A DNA stretch of 64,000 nucleotides, taken from assembly GCF_900111905.1 (NCBI RefSeq), contig NZ_FOKM01000004.1, positions 417,917 through 481,916 of the forward strand, in the 5' to 3' direction. The stretch is from Rhizobium sp. NFR07 (GTDB lineage: Bacteria; Pseudomonadota; Alphaproteobacteria; Rhizobiales; Rhizobiaceae). Under the pieces are notes generated by a model that made no database searches, was not told the origin of the DNA, and worked only from the letters and a program-made list of their open reading frames with translations. The position numbers and the translations under genes are program-made. Each line of letters begins with the position of its first letter. The first letter of the stretch is position 1. Of the stretch, positions 35,392 through 44,449 are shown piece by piece.

Positions 35392-36132
35392 CTAGATCAG
35401 TCCGCCATTGACGCGCAACGTCTGGCCGTTCACCCAGCCGCCATCAGGCCCCGCGAGGAAGGATACGACCGAAGCGATGTCCTCCGGCTGGCCCAGGCGC
35501 CCGAGCGGAATATTCTTGACGATCGTCTGGACCAGTTCGTCCGACTTGCCGTTCATGAACAGGTCGGTTTCGACCGGACCGGGGGCAACCGTGTTGACCG
35601 TGATCTTGCGGCGAGCGAGTTCGCGCGATGCGACAAGGGTCATGGCTTCGACGCCTGCCTTGCTGGCGACATAGGGCCCATAGGCCGGGCCCAGAACCCG
35701 GACGGTGCTGGACGAGAAGTTGATGATCCGTCCACCGTCACGCAACCGCCTGCCGCCTTCGCGAATGCCGTAGAAGGTGCCGGTCAGGTTGAGGCCGATC
35801 TGGCGCTCGAAGTCGGCGTCGGTCATTTCGGTCAGCGGCGCAAGCTTCATCATGCCCGCATTGTTGGCGATGACGTCGGTTCCGCCGAAGTTTTCCTCGG
35901 CGGCGTCGAACAGTGTGGTAACGCCCGCCGATGTTCCGATATCGGCCTTGACCGCAATCGCCTTGCCGCCTGCGCTCTCGATCTCGCTAACGACTTCTTC
36001 CGCCGCGCCCTGGCTGGAAGAATAGTTGACGATAACGGCCATGCCGTCCTTGGCGAGGCGTACGGCGATTGCCCGGCCGATGCCCTTCGACGCGCCGGTC
36101 ACGATGGCGACCTGTTGTGCTCTATCAGTCAT
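35392..36132 (-). CDS. Short-chain dehydrogenase/reductase
   Basis: A 246-residue classical SDR. The cofactor motif TGASKGIG is at about 13-20, NNAG at about 89-92, and the catalytic Ser and YxxxK are in NFSSSTVRVLGPAYGPYVASK (Y and K near 153 and 157). The C-terminus ends with GQTLRVNGGLI. The length is typical. GGAGAG precedes the ATG. It is divergent from a LysR gene 100 bp away and upstream of the tautomerase gene, forming a regulator-plus-operon module. The substrate is unknown. Confidence 0.93.
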   Translation of the reverse strand: MTDRAQQVAIVTGASKGIGRAIAVRLAKDGMAVIVNYSSSQGAAEEVVSEIESAGGKAIAVKADIGTSAGVTTLFDAAEENFGGTDVIANNAGMMKLAPLTEMTDADFERQIGLNLTGTFYGIREGGRRLRDGGRIINFSSSTVRVLGPAYGPYVASKAGVEAMTLVASRELARRKITVNTVAPGPVETDLFMNGKSDELVQTIVKNIPLGRLGQPEDIASVVSFLAGPDGGWVNGQTLRVNGGLI

Positions 36133-36232
36133 TTCAGCTCTCCTTTATTCCTGCCGATGAAAATAATCGGGCATAGAAAAAGAACAATGCCGACGAATTG
36201 ACATGACAATTTTCCTGTGATGAACAATTGCC

Positions 36233-37126
36233 ATGGACAAACTCATGCGTATGCAGCTCTTCGTCCGCGTCGTAGAGCGCGGCAGTTTTCTTGCCGCTGC
36301 GGCGGATCTCGGGCTCGCCCGCTCGACCGCCACCCAGGCGATCAAAGCGCTGGAAGCAGATGTCGGTTCGCGCCTGCTGGAGCGCACCACCCGTCATGTC
36401 GCGGTCACGCTCGACGGCCGTGCATTCTACCAGCGCTGCCTGTCGATCCTTGCCGACGTGGACGAGGCCGAGGCGATATTTCGCGATGCCAAGCCCCAGG
36501 GTATCCTGCGGATCGACGCCCACCCGATCATGACGCAGACCTTCCTGCTGCCCAACCTCAATGCGTTTCTCGAGCGCTACCCGCTTCTGGATGTCCAGTT
36601 CGGCCAGGGAGACCGTTATGTCGATCTGGTGCGTGAAGGCGTCGACTGTGTCATTCGCGCGGGCGAGGCGACGGACAGCACCCTGATCATGCGCAAGCTC
36701 GGCCTGATCCGCGAAATGACCTGCGCCAGCCCCGATTATATAGACAGGCATAGCATGCCGCAGACGCCGGACGATCTCGAAGGCCATCTGGCAATCGGCT
36801 TCATCTCCTCTCGCACCGGGCAGATCATGCCACTGGAATTCATGGTGGGGCAGGAGACCCGCTATGTCAGCCTGTCCAGCCGTGTCACGGCCAACAATTC
36901 CGATACGACCGTCGAGCTGGCGCGCTACGGCTTCGGCCTGATGCAGGCGCCGCGCTATCACCTGCAGAAGCTCGTGGAGGAAGGGTCGCTTGTCGAAGTG
37001 CTGAAGGATTTTCCGCCGCCGCCGACCCCGGTATCGCTGTTTTATCCGCAGAACCGGCAGCTTTCGCCACGCGTGCGCGTGTTCATCGATTGGGCGGTCG
37101 GAATATTTACGGCTGCCGACCTCTGA
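36233..37126 (+). CDS. LysR-family transcriptional regulator
   Basis: A 297-residue regulator. The N-terminal helix-turn-helix is MDKLMRMQLFVRVVERGSF, then AAADLGLARSTATQAIKALE, and the linker VGSRLLERTTRHVAVT. The effector domain begins near 88. The divergent SDR-tautomerase operon is its likely target, with the operator in 36133-36232, which contains ATGACAATTTTC-like AT-rich repeats. The start is the first ATG after the intergenic region. Confidence 0.92.
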   Translation: MDKLMRMQLFVRVVERGSFLAAAADLGLARSTATQAIKALEADVGSRLLERTTRHVAVTLDGRAFYQRCLSILADVDEAEAIFRDAKPQGILRIDAHPIMTQTFLLPNLNAFLERYPLLDVQFGQGDRYVDLVREGVDCVIRAGEATDSTLIMRKLGLIREMTCASPDYIDRHSMPQTPDDLEGHLAIGFISSRTGQIMPLEFMVGQETRYVSLSSRVTANNSDTTVELARYGFGLMQAPRYHLQKLVEEGSLVEVLKDFPPPPTPVSLFYPQNRQLSPRVRVFIDWAVGIFTAADL

Positions 37127-37204
37127 TCTCACAGAGCATCATTTCCGCGTGACTCCCTACCGTATGCCATATTCCCGCGCGCAGTTGCGCCCTAGCTTGA
37201 AGCC

Positions 37205-38227
37205 ATGATCACCCGCCGCTCTCTCGTCGCCGCCACGCCGTTCCTGTTGCCAGCTGCCAAGGCGTTTTCGCAGCAACTGCCCGTGCCGCAGCCGCCCTCG
37301 ACCCTGAACACCGTGCTTGATCGTGCCGCCGGGCTCGAGCCGCTCAAGGTCGTGCTTGCCCATCGCAATGGCGAGGCGCTGGCGGAACGGGCCTTCAACG
37401 GCAATTCGCTGAACGCTTCGACCAATATCAAGTCGGCGTCGAAGTCGATCATCTCCTGCCTTGTCGGGATTGCCATCGACCGCAGGCTGCTCGAGGGGCC
37501 GGACCAGAAGATCGCCCCCATCCTCAAGGCAGACCTGCCGCGCAATCCCGATCCGCGCATAGACGAGATCACCATCGGCAATCTTCTCTCGATGCAGTCC
37601 GGTCTGTCGCGGATGTCGGGACCGAATTACGGGCGCTGGGTGGCAAGTTCCAACTGGGTCCGCTTCGCGCTGTCGGAACCGCTTGACGGAGAACCGGGTG
37701 GCTCGATGCTCTATTCCACCGCGTCTACCCATCTTCTGTCGGCGATCCTGACGCGCGTCGGCAAGAAGTCGACCCTGGCGCTCGCGAGAGACTGGCTGGC
37801 GCCCGTCGAGGGCTTCCGCATCGGCGCTTGGGAGCGCGACCCGCAGGGCATCTATCTCGGCGGAAACCAGATGGCGATGACGGCCCGCTCCCTGCTTGCC
37901 TTCGGCGAACTCTACCGCAATGGCGGCAAGACCGCCGACGGGACACAGGTCGTGTCCAGGTCCTGGATAGAGCAATCCTGGACACAGCGGACCAATTCAC
38001 GTTTTTCCGGCGATGGTTACGGCTATGGCTGGTTCCTGCGGCAGATCGGCGGGGAGGACGTGCGGTTCGGCTGGGGTTATGGCGGGCAGATGATCTACAT
38101 CGTGCCGTCGCTGGGGCTGACCGTGGCCATGACGTCACATGAAAGTGGTCCGTCCGCACGCAACGGCTACCGCGATCAGTTGCACGATCTGCTGGGCGAG
38201 ATCATTGGTGTCGTGCGCTCTGCCTGA
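37205..38227 (+). CDS. Serine hydrolase of the beta-lactamase class C family
   Basis: A 340-residue exported serine hydrolase. The N-terminus ITRRSLVAATPFLLPAAKA has a twin-arginine-like signal. The nucleophile motif SxxK is S77-K80 (SASK), the second motif YxN appears as YST near 182, and GWGYGGQM near the C-terminus replaces the KTG/HxG box. Such proteins may be esterases, peptidases or beta-lactamase homologues; lactamase activity is not implied. It is unlinked to cell-wall recycling genes here. The ATG lacks a strong ribosome site (CTTGAAGCC). Confidence 0.82.
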   Translation: MITRRSLVAATPFLLPAAKAFSQQLPVPQPPSTLNTVLDRAAGLEPLKVVLAHRNGEALAERAFNGNSLNASTNIKSASKSIISCLVGIAIDRRLLEGPDQKIAPILKADLPRNPDPRIDEITIGNLLSMQSGLSRMSGPNYGRWVASSNWVRFALSEPLDGEPGGSMLYSTASTHLLSAILTRVGKKSTLALARDWLAPVEGFRIGAWERDPQGIYLGGNQMAMTARSLLAFGELYRNGGKTADGTQVVSRSWIEQSWTQRTNSRFSGDGYGYGWFLRQIGGEDVRFGWGYGGQMIYIVPSLGLTVAMTSHESGPSARNGYRDQLHDLLGEIIGVVRSA

Positions 38228-38327
38228 ATATGCCCGGCTCTAAAAGTGGTATACCTAAAATCCTCGCTGCACAGCACATGCTTTAGAAAGTAACTCGGTG
38301 TCATGTTTCCCCTGCTTGGGGACGACA

Positions 38328-39611
38328 ATGACTTTCGATCTCAGAACCATCTATGCGATGACTGCGCTGGCCTGTCTCGTGTTGGGCCTTTTGCAGGCTG
38401 CCGTCTTCATGTCGGGTCGTTTCGACCGATGGCTGGCGTGGTGGAGCCTTAGCAACATCATTCTCGGTATCGGCAATTTCTGCATCGGCCTGCGTGGCTA
38501 TGCATCCGATCTCGTTACCATCCATCTGGGAAACCTCCTGATCATCGCGGGCTGTGCGCTGATGCCGGCGGCGATGCGGATGTTTGCCGGGCGACCCGTC
38601 GATCTCGTTCGCTGCAGCATTCTCGTCCTGCTTCTCGACCTTCCCATGCTCTTCGCCTTTCCGGATGCGGATCTGGCGCGCGAACGGGTGATCTACGGCT
38701 CGCTACTGTCCTGCCTGCTTGATCTCGCGGTCGCCTACGAGGCGATGCGCCTTTCCCGCGACGAGGGGCTCTATACGGCCCGGCTGACGGCGGGCCTTTT
38801 CCTGACGACTGCCATTCTCTATGTGGTGCGCGCAGCATCCGGGGCTTCCGGCCTGTTCGGCGATCGCGGTCTGTTCGAGACAGGAAGCGGCAATCACGCG
38901 CTGCTCGGCCTCCTCGCCATGGTCTTCCTTGCGCTGCGCGGCATGCTCATCGTCCTGATGGCGGCGGAGCGCTCCGCCAATCAGTTGCGGGATGCCGCGC
39001 ATCACGATCCGCTCACCGGCGTGCTGAACCGCGGCGGCCTTCTCAGCGCGCTTGGACAGAGGGAAAAGCAGGGCCAGCGGCAGCGTATGGCGGCGCTGCT
39101 CGTGGATCTCGATCATTTCAAGCAATTGAACGATAGCGGCGGCCATGCGCTTGGCGACCGGATCCTCTGCCTCTTCGCCGACTGCGCGCGTAACGCCGTT
39201 GGTCGCGAAGGTCTCGTTGCCCGGCACGGCGGAGATGAATTCGTCATTCTGTTGAGAAACCGGTCGATCCTGGAAGCCCAGGCACTCGGCGAAGGGCTGC
39301 GGGCAGCCTTCGCTCGGTCCGTCGCGTCGTCTGGCATCGTAACCGAGGTCCGGCCGACGCTGAGCATCGGCGTCTCGGCCGAGGCGGATGAAGGAGAGGC
39401 TCTCGATACCCTGCTTCACCGGGCCGACCACGCACTCTATCGCGTCAAGCGGCGCGGCCGCGATGGTGTCGAAGCCTATGAGGGCCTGCCGGAAGGGCAG
39501 GGCGCGGGGACGATCCCGGTGGAGCGGACGAAAAATACCGTGAAAAATGAAACCCCTGACATTTTGATGCCGCCACTTTCATCCCCGCCGCAGCCGGTTG
39601 GCCTAAGCTGA
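38328..39611 (+). CDS. Membrane-bound GGDEF diguanylate cyclase
   Basis: A 427-residue protein with about six to seven N-terminal helices (residues 1-215) that make an MHYE/MASE-like membrane sensor region. It is followed by a GGDEF domain with intact RHGGDEFVILL near residues 303-313 and the nucleotide-binding DPLTGVLNRGG. It should synthesise c-di-GMP. The RxxD inhibitory site is not evident at the usual place. ATG 38328 is chosen over a GTG ten codons upstream because TTGGGGAC lies 5 bases before it. The C-terminal 45 residues are an unstructured Pro/Ser tail. Confidence 0.88.
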   Translation: MTFDLRTIYAMTALACLVLGLLQAAVFMSGRFDRWLAWWSLSNIILGIGNFCIGLRGYASDLVTIHLGNLLIIAGCALMPAAMRMFAGRPVDLVRCSILVLLLDLPMLFAFPDADLARERVIYGSLLSCLLDLAVAYEAMRLSRDEGLYTARLTAGLFLTTAILYVVRAASGASGLFGDRGLFETGSGNHALLGLLAMVFLALRGMLIVLMAAERSANQLRDAAHHDPLTGVLNRGGLLSALGQREKQGQRQRMAALLVDLDHFKQLNDSGGHALGDRILCLFADCARNAVGREGLVARHGGDEFVILLRNRSILEAQALGEGLRAAFARSVASSGIVTEVRPTLSIGVSAEADEGEALDTLLHRADHALYRVKRRGRDGVEAYEGLPEGQGAGTIPVERTKNTVKNETPDILMPPLSSPPQPVGLS

Positions 39612-40272
39612 CCGTGTCATTGGACGGGAGGCCGGGTCGCGAACCGGATGCCCACGGAACATGATCCGGCATCCGGTGATGGTCGCAAGAGCGGAGAACG
39701 TCGTCAGGGCGTAATCCACCGTGGCGGATGTCGTAGTCAGACCCTCCGGCATCATCCACGGAAAGCTCGAAACGATCGGGCAGGCGGACAGCCTGATACT
39801 CTACTACCCATATATCGCACTGCCTGCCCATCCCATTATCCGACCAGCCGTTACGGGACACCCCGTAGCGGGTGTCCGTGCTGCGCAGTGGCCGGATCGT
39901 TGCATGAGGGGACGATAGAGCTTTAATCAAAGCCTATTCATTATGGTTAATTCTTTAATATATTTTGCTAATCCACTTGCATCATTGATTGCTAATATTA
40001 GATCTGAACTCGCATCGGTTGTGATGGTCGTCAGGTCGAAAATACTGCCAAAACAACACTGCTCTCGTCACCGATATCCCATCCGATGCCGTCGTTCCTG
40101 TACGTCGGCAGGAGGGATCGTGCGGTCGTGTGACGAGGAACTGGTCCGATGCGGAGTTCGGCTTCGGGCACGGCTGCGGCTCGTTTCAAAGAAACGGCCG
40201 CCGCTCAGGTCCCGGAGGGTGGGTGGGGGTAGTATGGAGCCCCCACCCATACCCGTCGCGATTGGATGATGA
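39612..40272. other. Long intergenic region with hairpins (661 bp)
   Basis: No gene with credible coding features was found. It contains an 8-bp perfect hairpin, GGACACCC/GGGTGTCC (39856-39863 with 39870-39877), an AT-rich block at about 39915-39995, and a 9-bp G-rich hairpin, GGGTGGGGG/CCCCCACCC (40221-40229 with 40240-40248), just downstream of the WD40 gene's stop on the minus strand. An unannotated small RNA is possible. Confidence 0.5.
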
Positions 40273-41259
40273 TCAGCCGCTGATGTCGATGACGCCGCAA
40301 TCGCCGGCTTCGGACGAGAAGGCGAGCAGCTTGCCGCTGGCGCTCCAGCTCATGCCGGTGATAGCGCCCTTGCCGGGGCGACGCAGCAAGGCCTCCTTGG
40401 AGTCGGCGATACGGACGCCCAGGATCATGCCGTCGATGAAGCCGATCGCCAGAACCTCTTCAGCCGGATGGAAGGCGACCTGGGTGACCATGATGTTGGC
40501 GCGGGTACCGAGTTCAAGCGGCGCCTTGCCCATCGGGCCGTCCTTCGAGGAGAAGGGCCAGACGATTGCTGCCGGCGCGCCGGAGGAGGCGAGCCACTTG
40601 CCCTTTACGGACCAGGACAGCGACTTCACCTTGGCGGGATATCCGGTCATGCGCATGTGACGGCTTTCGCCGGCCTTGCCGTCGAGCTTCCAGCCATGAA
40701 GCGCATTTTCCTGCATCATGGTGACGAGGAAACGGCCGTCCGGCGAGAAGGTCACGCCGGTATGGGCGCCCTTCCAGTCCAGATCGACCGCAGGCGCATT
40801 GGTACCGACCCAGTGCAGGGAGACGCCGTTATAGCGGGCGGCGGCAATCCTGAGGCCCTTGCCGGCAAAGGCGAGGCCTTCGACGCTGCGCTCTTCGGTA
40901 AATTCCTTCACCGTGCCGTCGTTCTGGCGCACGACGCTGGTCTTGCCGACGGCATAGGCGACGGCATTCTGCGGTCCTCCGGCAACGACGGAAATCCATT
41001 TGCGCGGCGCTTCGGCCAGAAGCGTCGTGCTGCCGTCATGGCCGATGCGCAGGACCTTGCCGTCCTCGCCGCCGGACAGAAGCGTGGCACTGAACGGATC
41101 GCGGATGCAGGTCAGCAGGCCCTGATGGGCTTCGGTAACCTTCTCGCCGCCATCGAGCCGATGGATGTTACCGGCGGCGGTGGCGAAGACGGGAATTTCG
41201 CCGAGGAAATGGGTGGAGACGACGTGGCCGTCGATATCAAGTGGTGCAACTGTCGGCAT
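40273..41259 (-). CDS. WD40-repeat protein linked to a COG0523 metal GTPase
   Basis: A 328-residue protein with beta-propeller repeats, visible as recurring GxxxxxxxSxDG-type strands (TLLSGGEDGKVLRIG, GVTFSPDGRFLVT, SLSWSVKGKWLASSG, MSWSASGKLLAF). It has no signal peptide, so it is probably a cytoplasmic scaffold. It starts 112 bp after the COG0523 GTPase gene ends on the same strand and has GGTG-like spacing before the ATG. A role in zinc handling is inferred only from this association. Confidence 0.8.
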   Translation of the reverse strand: MPTVAPLDIDGHVVSTHFLGEIPVFATAAGNIHRLDGGEKVTEAHQGLLTCIRDPFSATLLSGGEDGKVLRIGHDGSTTLLAEAPRKWISVVAGGPQNAVAYAVGKTSVVRQNDGTVKEFTEERSVEGLAFAGKGLRIAAARYNGVSLHWVGTNAPAVDLDWKGAHTGVTFSPDGRFLVTMMQENALHGWKLDGKAGESRHMRMTGYPAKVKSLSWSVKGKWLASSGAPAAIVWPFSSKDGPMGKAPLELGTRANIMVTQVAFHPAEEVLAIGFIDGMILGVRIADSKEALLRRPGKGAITGMSWSASGKLLAFSSEAGDCGVIDISG

Positions 41260-41370
41260 CAGGCGGCCATCGCTTCAGGCATGTTGTGTTCCATATGGTT
41301 TTCGGGCGTCGTTTCCGACGCCCGGGTATCGATGTTCGTGATGTTCTCGGCTGTCGTCAAGCCGGCGAAC

Positions 41371-42513
41371 TCATGCAGGTGTTGTGGCCTTCGCCTGGCA
41401 GGCGAGGAAGCTCTGCTCGATCTTGGCGAAGTCCAGTTCGCGGCCGATGAAGACGAGACGGCTTTCGCGCTTCTCGCCATCCTTCCACGGACGCTGGTGA
41501 TCGCCTTCGACGATCATGTGCACGCCTTGGACGACATAACGCTCCTCATCTCCCGCAAAGGCGATGATGCCCTTCAGGCGCAGGATGTTCGGGCCCTCGG
41601 TCTGGGTGATCTTCTGGATCCAGGGGAAGAAGCGTTCCGGGTTCATTTCGCCGCCGCGCAGCGAGATCGACTTCACCGTAATGTCGTGGATCGGCGACAT
41701 CGCATCATGGTGGCCATGATGGTGCCCGTGGTCATGATCGTGATCATGATGGTGGTGGTGATGATCATGGCCATGGTGGTCGTGACCATGATGATGGTGA
41801 TCGTGACCGCAATCCGGGCCGCAGACATGATCATCATGGCCATGATCGAGGAAATGCGGATCGTTTTCGAGAGCGCGTTCCAGGTTGAAGGCACCCTGGT
41901 CGAGCACGCGGGCAAGATCGACGCCTGAACGGCTGGTCTTGTAGATGCGGGCGGTCGGGTTGATGGCGCGCACCACATCCTCGACGACAGCCAGTTCTTC
42001 CGGCGTGACGAGATCGGTCTTGTTGACGAGGACGACGTCGGCAAAGGCGATCTGATCTTCGGCTTCGCGGCTGTCCTTAAGGCGCAGCGGAAGATGCTTG
42101 GCGTCGACAAGCGCGACGACGGCATCGAGTTCCGTCTTGGCCCGGACGTCGTCATCCATGAAGAAGGTCTGCGCGACCGGGACCGGGTCGGCCAGGCCGG
42201 TGGTCTCGACGATGATACCGTCGAAGCGGCCGGGACGGCGCATCAGGCCTTCCACGACGCGGATCAGGTCGCCGCGCACCGTGCAGCAGACGCAGCCGTT
42301 GTTCATCTCGTAGATTTCTTCGTCCGACTCGACGATCAGGTCGTTGTCGATGCCGATCTCGCCGAATTCGTTGACGATGACGGCGTATTTCTTGCCGTGG
42401 CTTTCCGACAGGATGCGGTTCAGGAGCGTCGTCTTGCCGGCGCCGAGATAACCGGTCAGCACGGTGACGGGAATGGGCTTTGCTGCTGCAGCTTCGGTGG
42501 TTTGTTCAGTCAT
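41371..42513 (-). CDS. CobW/COG0523 family GTPase, probable zinc metallochaperone
   Basis: A 380-residue G3E-class GTPase. Walker A is GYLGAGKTTLLN (21-32), the CxCC motif is in NGCVCCTVRGD, and NKTD is present in VNKTDLV. Then comes a long histidine-rich stretch (GHDHHHH-type runs, about 240-290), followed by the CobW C-terminal domain. Members deliver zinc to target enzymes, often under zinc starvation. The His-rich run probably binds metal. The start is ATG 42513; the longer frame begins upstream of a Zur-like palindrome. It forms an operon with the WD40 gene. Confidence 0.92.
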   Translation of the reverse strand: MTEQTTEAAAAKPIPVTVLTGYLGAGKTTLLNRILSESHGKKYAVIVNEFGEIGIDNDLIVESDEEIYEMNNGCVCCTVRGDLIRVVEGLMRRPGRFDGIIVETTGLADPVPVAQTFFMDDDVRAKTELDAVVALVDAKHLPLRLKDSREAEDQIAFADVVLVNKTDLVTPEELAVVEDVVRAINPTARIYKTSRSGVDLARVLDQGAFNLERALENDPHFLDHGHDDHVCGPDCGHDHHHHGHDHHGHDHHHHHHDHDHDHGHHHGHHDAMSPIHDITVKSISLRGGEMNPERFFPWIQKITQTEGPNILRLKGIIAFAGDEERYVVQGVHMIVEGDHQRPWKDGEKRESRLVFIGRELDFAKIEQSFLACQAKATTPA

Positions 42514-42620
42514 AGGAAAACCTCGAAGGTTAAGGACTTGCGCCGGCCTTAAAGACATGCCGGGGCCAAAATTCGTCCGCTCCATATAAGGGCAAGGTGC
42601 GACGAGTTCAAAGGGTTTCG

Positions 42621-42637
42621 ATGTTATAAAATCACAT
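42621..42637. promoter_or_regulatory. Zur-like palindrome upstream of the COG0523-WD40 operon
   Basis: ATGTTATAAAATCACAT is a near-perfect inverted repeat with TGTTAT/ATCACA arms, resembling alphaproteobacterial Zur boxes. It sits about 108 bp upstream of the GTPase start, between it and the vapC stop. COG0523 zinc chaperones are classically Zur-controlled. The match is by eye. Confidence 0.5.
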
Positions 42638-43035
42638 CAGGTGGCGACGGCCGAAATAGCCGAGCTCACATCGGTCTGCGCGAAGTCGTCGCCGACATAG
42701 AGGAGCGGGCAGTCGAACTCCTTGGCGGTGGCGTAGGCGAAGCAATCGCCGAAATTGAGAGCGGCCTTGTGGAAGCCTTTGCCCCATCGGGCATATGCGG
42801 CTGCCGCCAAGTGGGCTCTGGCGGAAGTAAGGTCCAGCTTTTGGGTGACCGAGGCATTTATCACGTCGTCTACATGTCGAATGAGCTTACGTCGCGCTGC
42901 CACGATCAGAACTTCGGTCAGGGTGCCGGCGGAAATCAACACGCTGGTTTCGGTTTCAAGAACCTTTTCACATTCTCGCGCCATCGGCTCGTTGGCTGCA
43001 ATTGCAATAATTGCCGACGAGTCGATAACGATCAT
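42637..43035 (-). CDS. vapC: VapC-type toxin, PIN domain
   Basis: A 132-residue PIN-domain nuclease. The four acidic residues are visible: D5 in VIDSSAI, E41 in TLTEVLI, then D97 and D115 (FGDCFAYATAK and VGDDFA). The PIN order is intact. VapC toxins cut specific RNAs, often tRNA, and are neutralised by VapB. The gene overlaps the upstream antitoxin gene by 4 bp, as usual for this module. Confidence 0.92.
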   Translation of the reverse strand: MIVIDSSAIIAIAANEPMARECEKVLETETSVLISAGTLTEVLIVAARRKLIRHVDDVINASVTQKLDLTSARAHLAAAAYARWGKGFHKAALNFGDCFAYATAKEFDCPLLYVGDDFAQTDVSSAISAVAT

Positions 43036-43370
43036 TTGGGCAGGCCGAATTCGTCGTAGAGGAAGTCCTGGCTGCGTGCGGCGCTCGTGCCTTGAAGAAG
43101 GTCCTTCCCGAGCGTGCGATTGCGGATCTCTTCGAAGATTTTTCTTTTTTCTTCGGCGCTCAGAGGCTGGCGTTTCGTTTCGGTAGGAACAAGCTTCGCC
43201 AGTTCGGCTGCAGCGTCGTAAGTCTCGACTGGATTTTCGACCGAGGATGACACGACTTCAAGTCGTACCGACGACAGGCCGGGCTGTGTCAGCACGACCT
43301 CCTCGCCCTGTTCGGCGCGCTTTACCAGATCTGCAAGCTGGCCTTCCGCTTCTGCGATTGATATCCGCAT
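43032..43370 (-). CDS. vapB: VapB/Phd-type antitoxin
   Basis: A 112-residue antitoxin starting MRISIAEAEGQLADLVKRA, which matches the Phd/YefM DNA-binding fold. The C-terminal half should wrap the toxin. ATG 43370 is chosen; the longer frame adds seven unlikely residues. It overlaps vapC by 4 bp (ATGA). The antitoxin should autorepress the operon at the region 43371-43434. Confidence 0.88.
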   Translation of the reverse strand: MRISIAEAEGQLADLVKRAEQGEEVVLTQPGLSSVRLEVVSSSVENPVETYDAAAELAKLVPTETKRQPLSAEEKRKIFEEIRNRTLGKDLLQGTSAARSQDFLYDEFGLPK

Positions 43371-43434
43371 GTCGTCACCTGTTAGCAGCAACCTCGATTA
43401 ATATGTTGCATGGGTGCCGTCGATACAAGCCGGA

Positions 43435-44226
43435 TCACTTGAGGGTTGTCACCTCAAACCGCGCCACATCCTCCAGCAACTCGACAATCCCCTTCACCGA
43501 GTGGGCAACCAGCTGTTCGCCACGCTCCGCGGTTGCCATTGAGGCGTCACCTGCCACGCCCTTGTCGTTGAGGTCCGACATCTTCCAGCCGAAGGCGTGG
43601 GGTCCGTAGGCGCGAAGGTGCCTGAAGTCGCGGGCGAAGTCCGACTGGCGCGACGAAAATGCCTCAGCCTTCGTCATGTCGACACGATCGGGCCACAGCG
43701 CCAGCATGACGGAGGTCTCGATATCGCCGCCATGGATGTCGATCGACTTTGCCTCTGGCGCAATCCAGCCTTCCGGCTGGCCGAAGCGGGTCCAGCTTGT
43801 CGCTACCGCCAGCATGTCGAAGCGCACCCGAGCTTCGGTCGCGACGATCGTCAGCAGCGGCGAATTGCCGCCATGGGCATTGAGCAGCACAAACTTGCGG
43901 ATGCCTTGACGGTGCAAATCCTCGGCGATGCCGAGCCAGCGATCGACCGCCTCGTCGAAGGAAAGCGTGCGGGTGCCTTCCACATCCATGTGCTCGATCG
44001 AGTAGCCGACAGGTTCGACGGGCAGGAAGGTGACGGGAAGGTCCGCGGGCAGGGCTGCGGTGAGTCGCGCGACAATCCCTTCCGCGATCAGCGTATCGGT
44101 CTCGAACGGCAGGTGGGGTCCATGCTGTTCGTGGGCGCCCAGCGGCAGAACGGCGATCCAATCGCGTCTTTCTGTGGACGCAAGTGTCGGATCATTGTCA
44201 CAAAAGCAAGGGAAGGGATGCGACAT
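43435..44226 (-). CDS. Creatininase-family amidohydrolase
   Basis: A 263-residue metal-dependent enzyme of the creatininase/MftE superfamily. The motif GAHEQHGPHLPFETD (about 29-43) supplies metal-binding His and Glu residues; NAHGGNS and the segment IDIHGGDIETS complete the site. Substrates in the family include creatinine, ring amides and peptide-derived redox cofactor precursors; none is indicated by neighbours. ATG 44226 is chosen over a longer frame because MSHPF is at the right distance from the motif. It lies divergent to a MarR gene. Confidence 0.87.
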   Translation of the reverse strand: MSHPFPCFCDNDPTLASTERRDWIAVLPLGAHEQHGPHLPFETDTLIAEGIVARLTAALPADLPVTFLPVEPVGYSIEHMDVEGTRTLSFDEAVDRWLGIAEDLHRQGIRKFVLLNAHGGNSPLLTIVATEARVRFDMLAVATSWTRFGQPEGWIAPEAKSIDIHGGDIETSVMLALWPDRVDMTKAEAFSSRQSDFARDFRHLRAYGPHAFGWKMSDLNDKGVAGDASMATAERGEQLVAHSVKGIVELLEDVARFEVTTLK

Positions 44227-44449
44227 CTGGCGGTGGTTTCCGGGTTTGGTTATGGATAGCGCGCAACAGGGTGAGGACCCGATCAATTCATCCGTCTGTC
44301 GGACCCGATGCCCGGAAAGAGGGGAAACTCTTTCCTCCGTTCAGGTCCTTTCATGCAATCCAATGGGTTACAAATAAATTTGCATGAATTCATCGGCTCC
44401 TCACCCTAAATATGATGGCGACCTTCACGAGGCAAAGCGGGCAGGACCG

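Noticed and set aside
37157..37975. 272-residue minus-strand frame
   Set aside because: It is opposite to the serine hydrolase gene with SxxK motif, and shows no domain.
41700..41830. Tandem repeat or CRISPR-like array
   Set aside because: The CAT-rich DNA is explained by the histidine-rich coding segment of the GTPase; there are no unique spacers of equal length.
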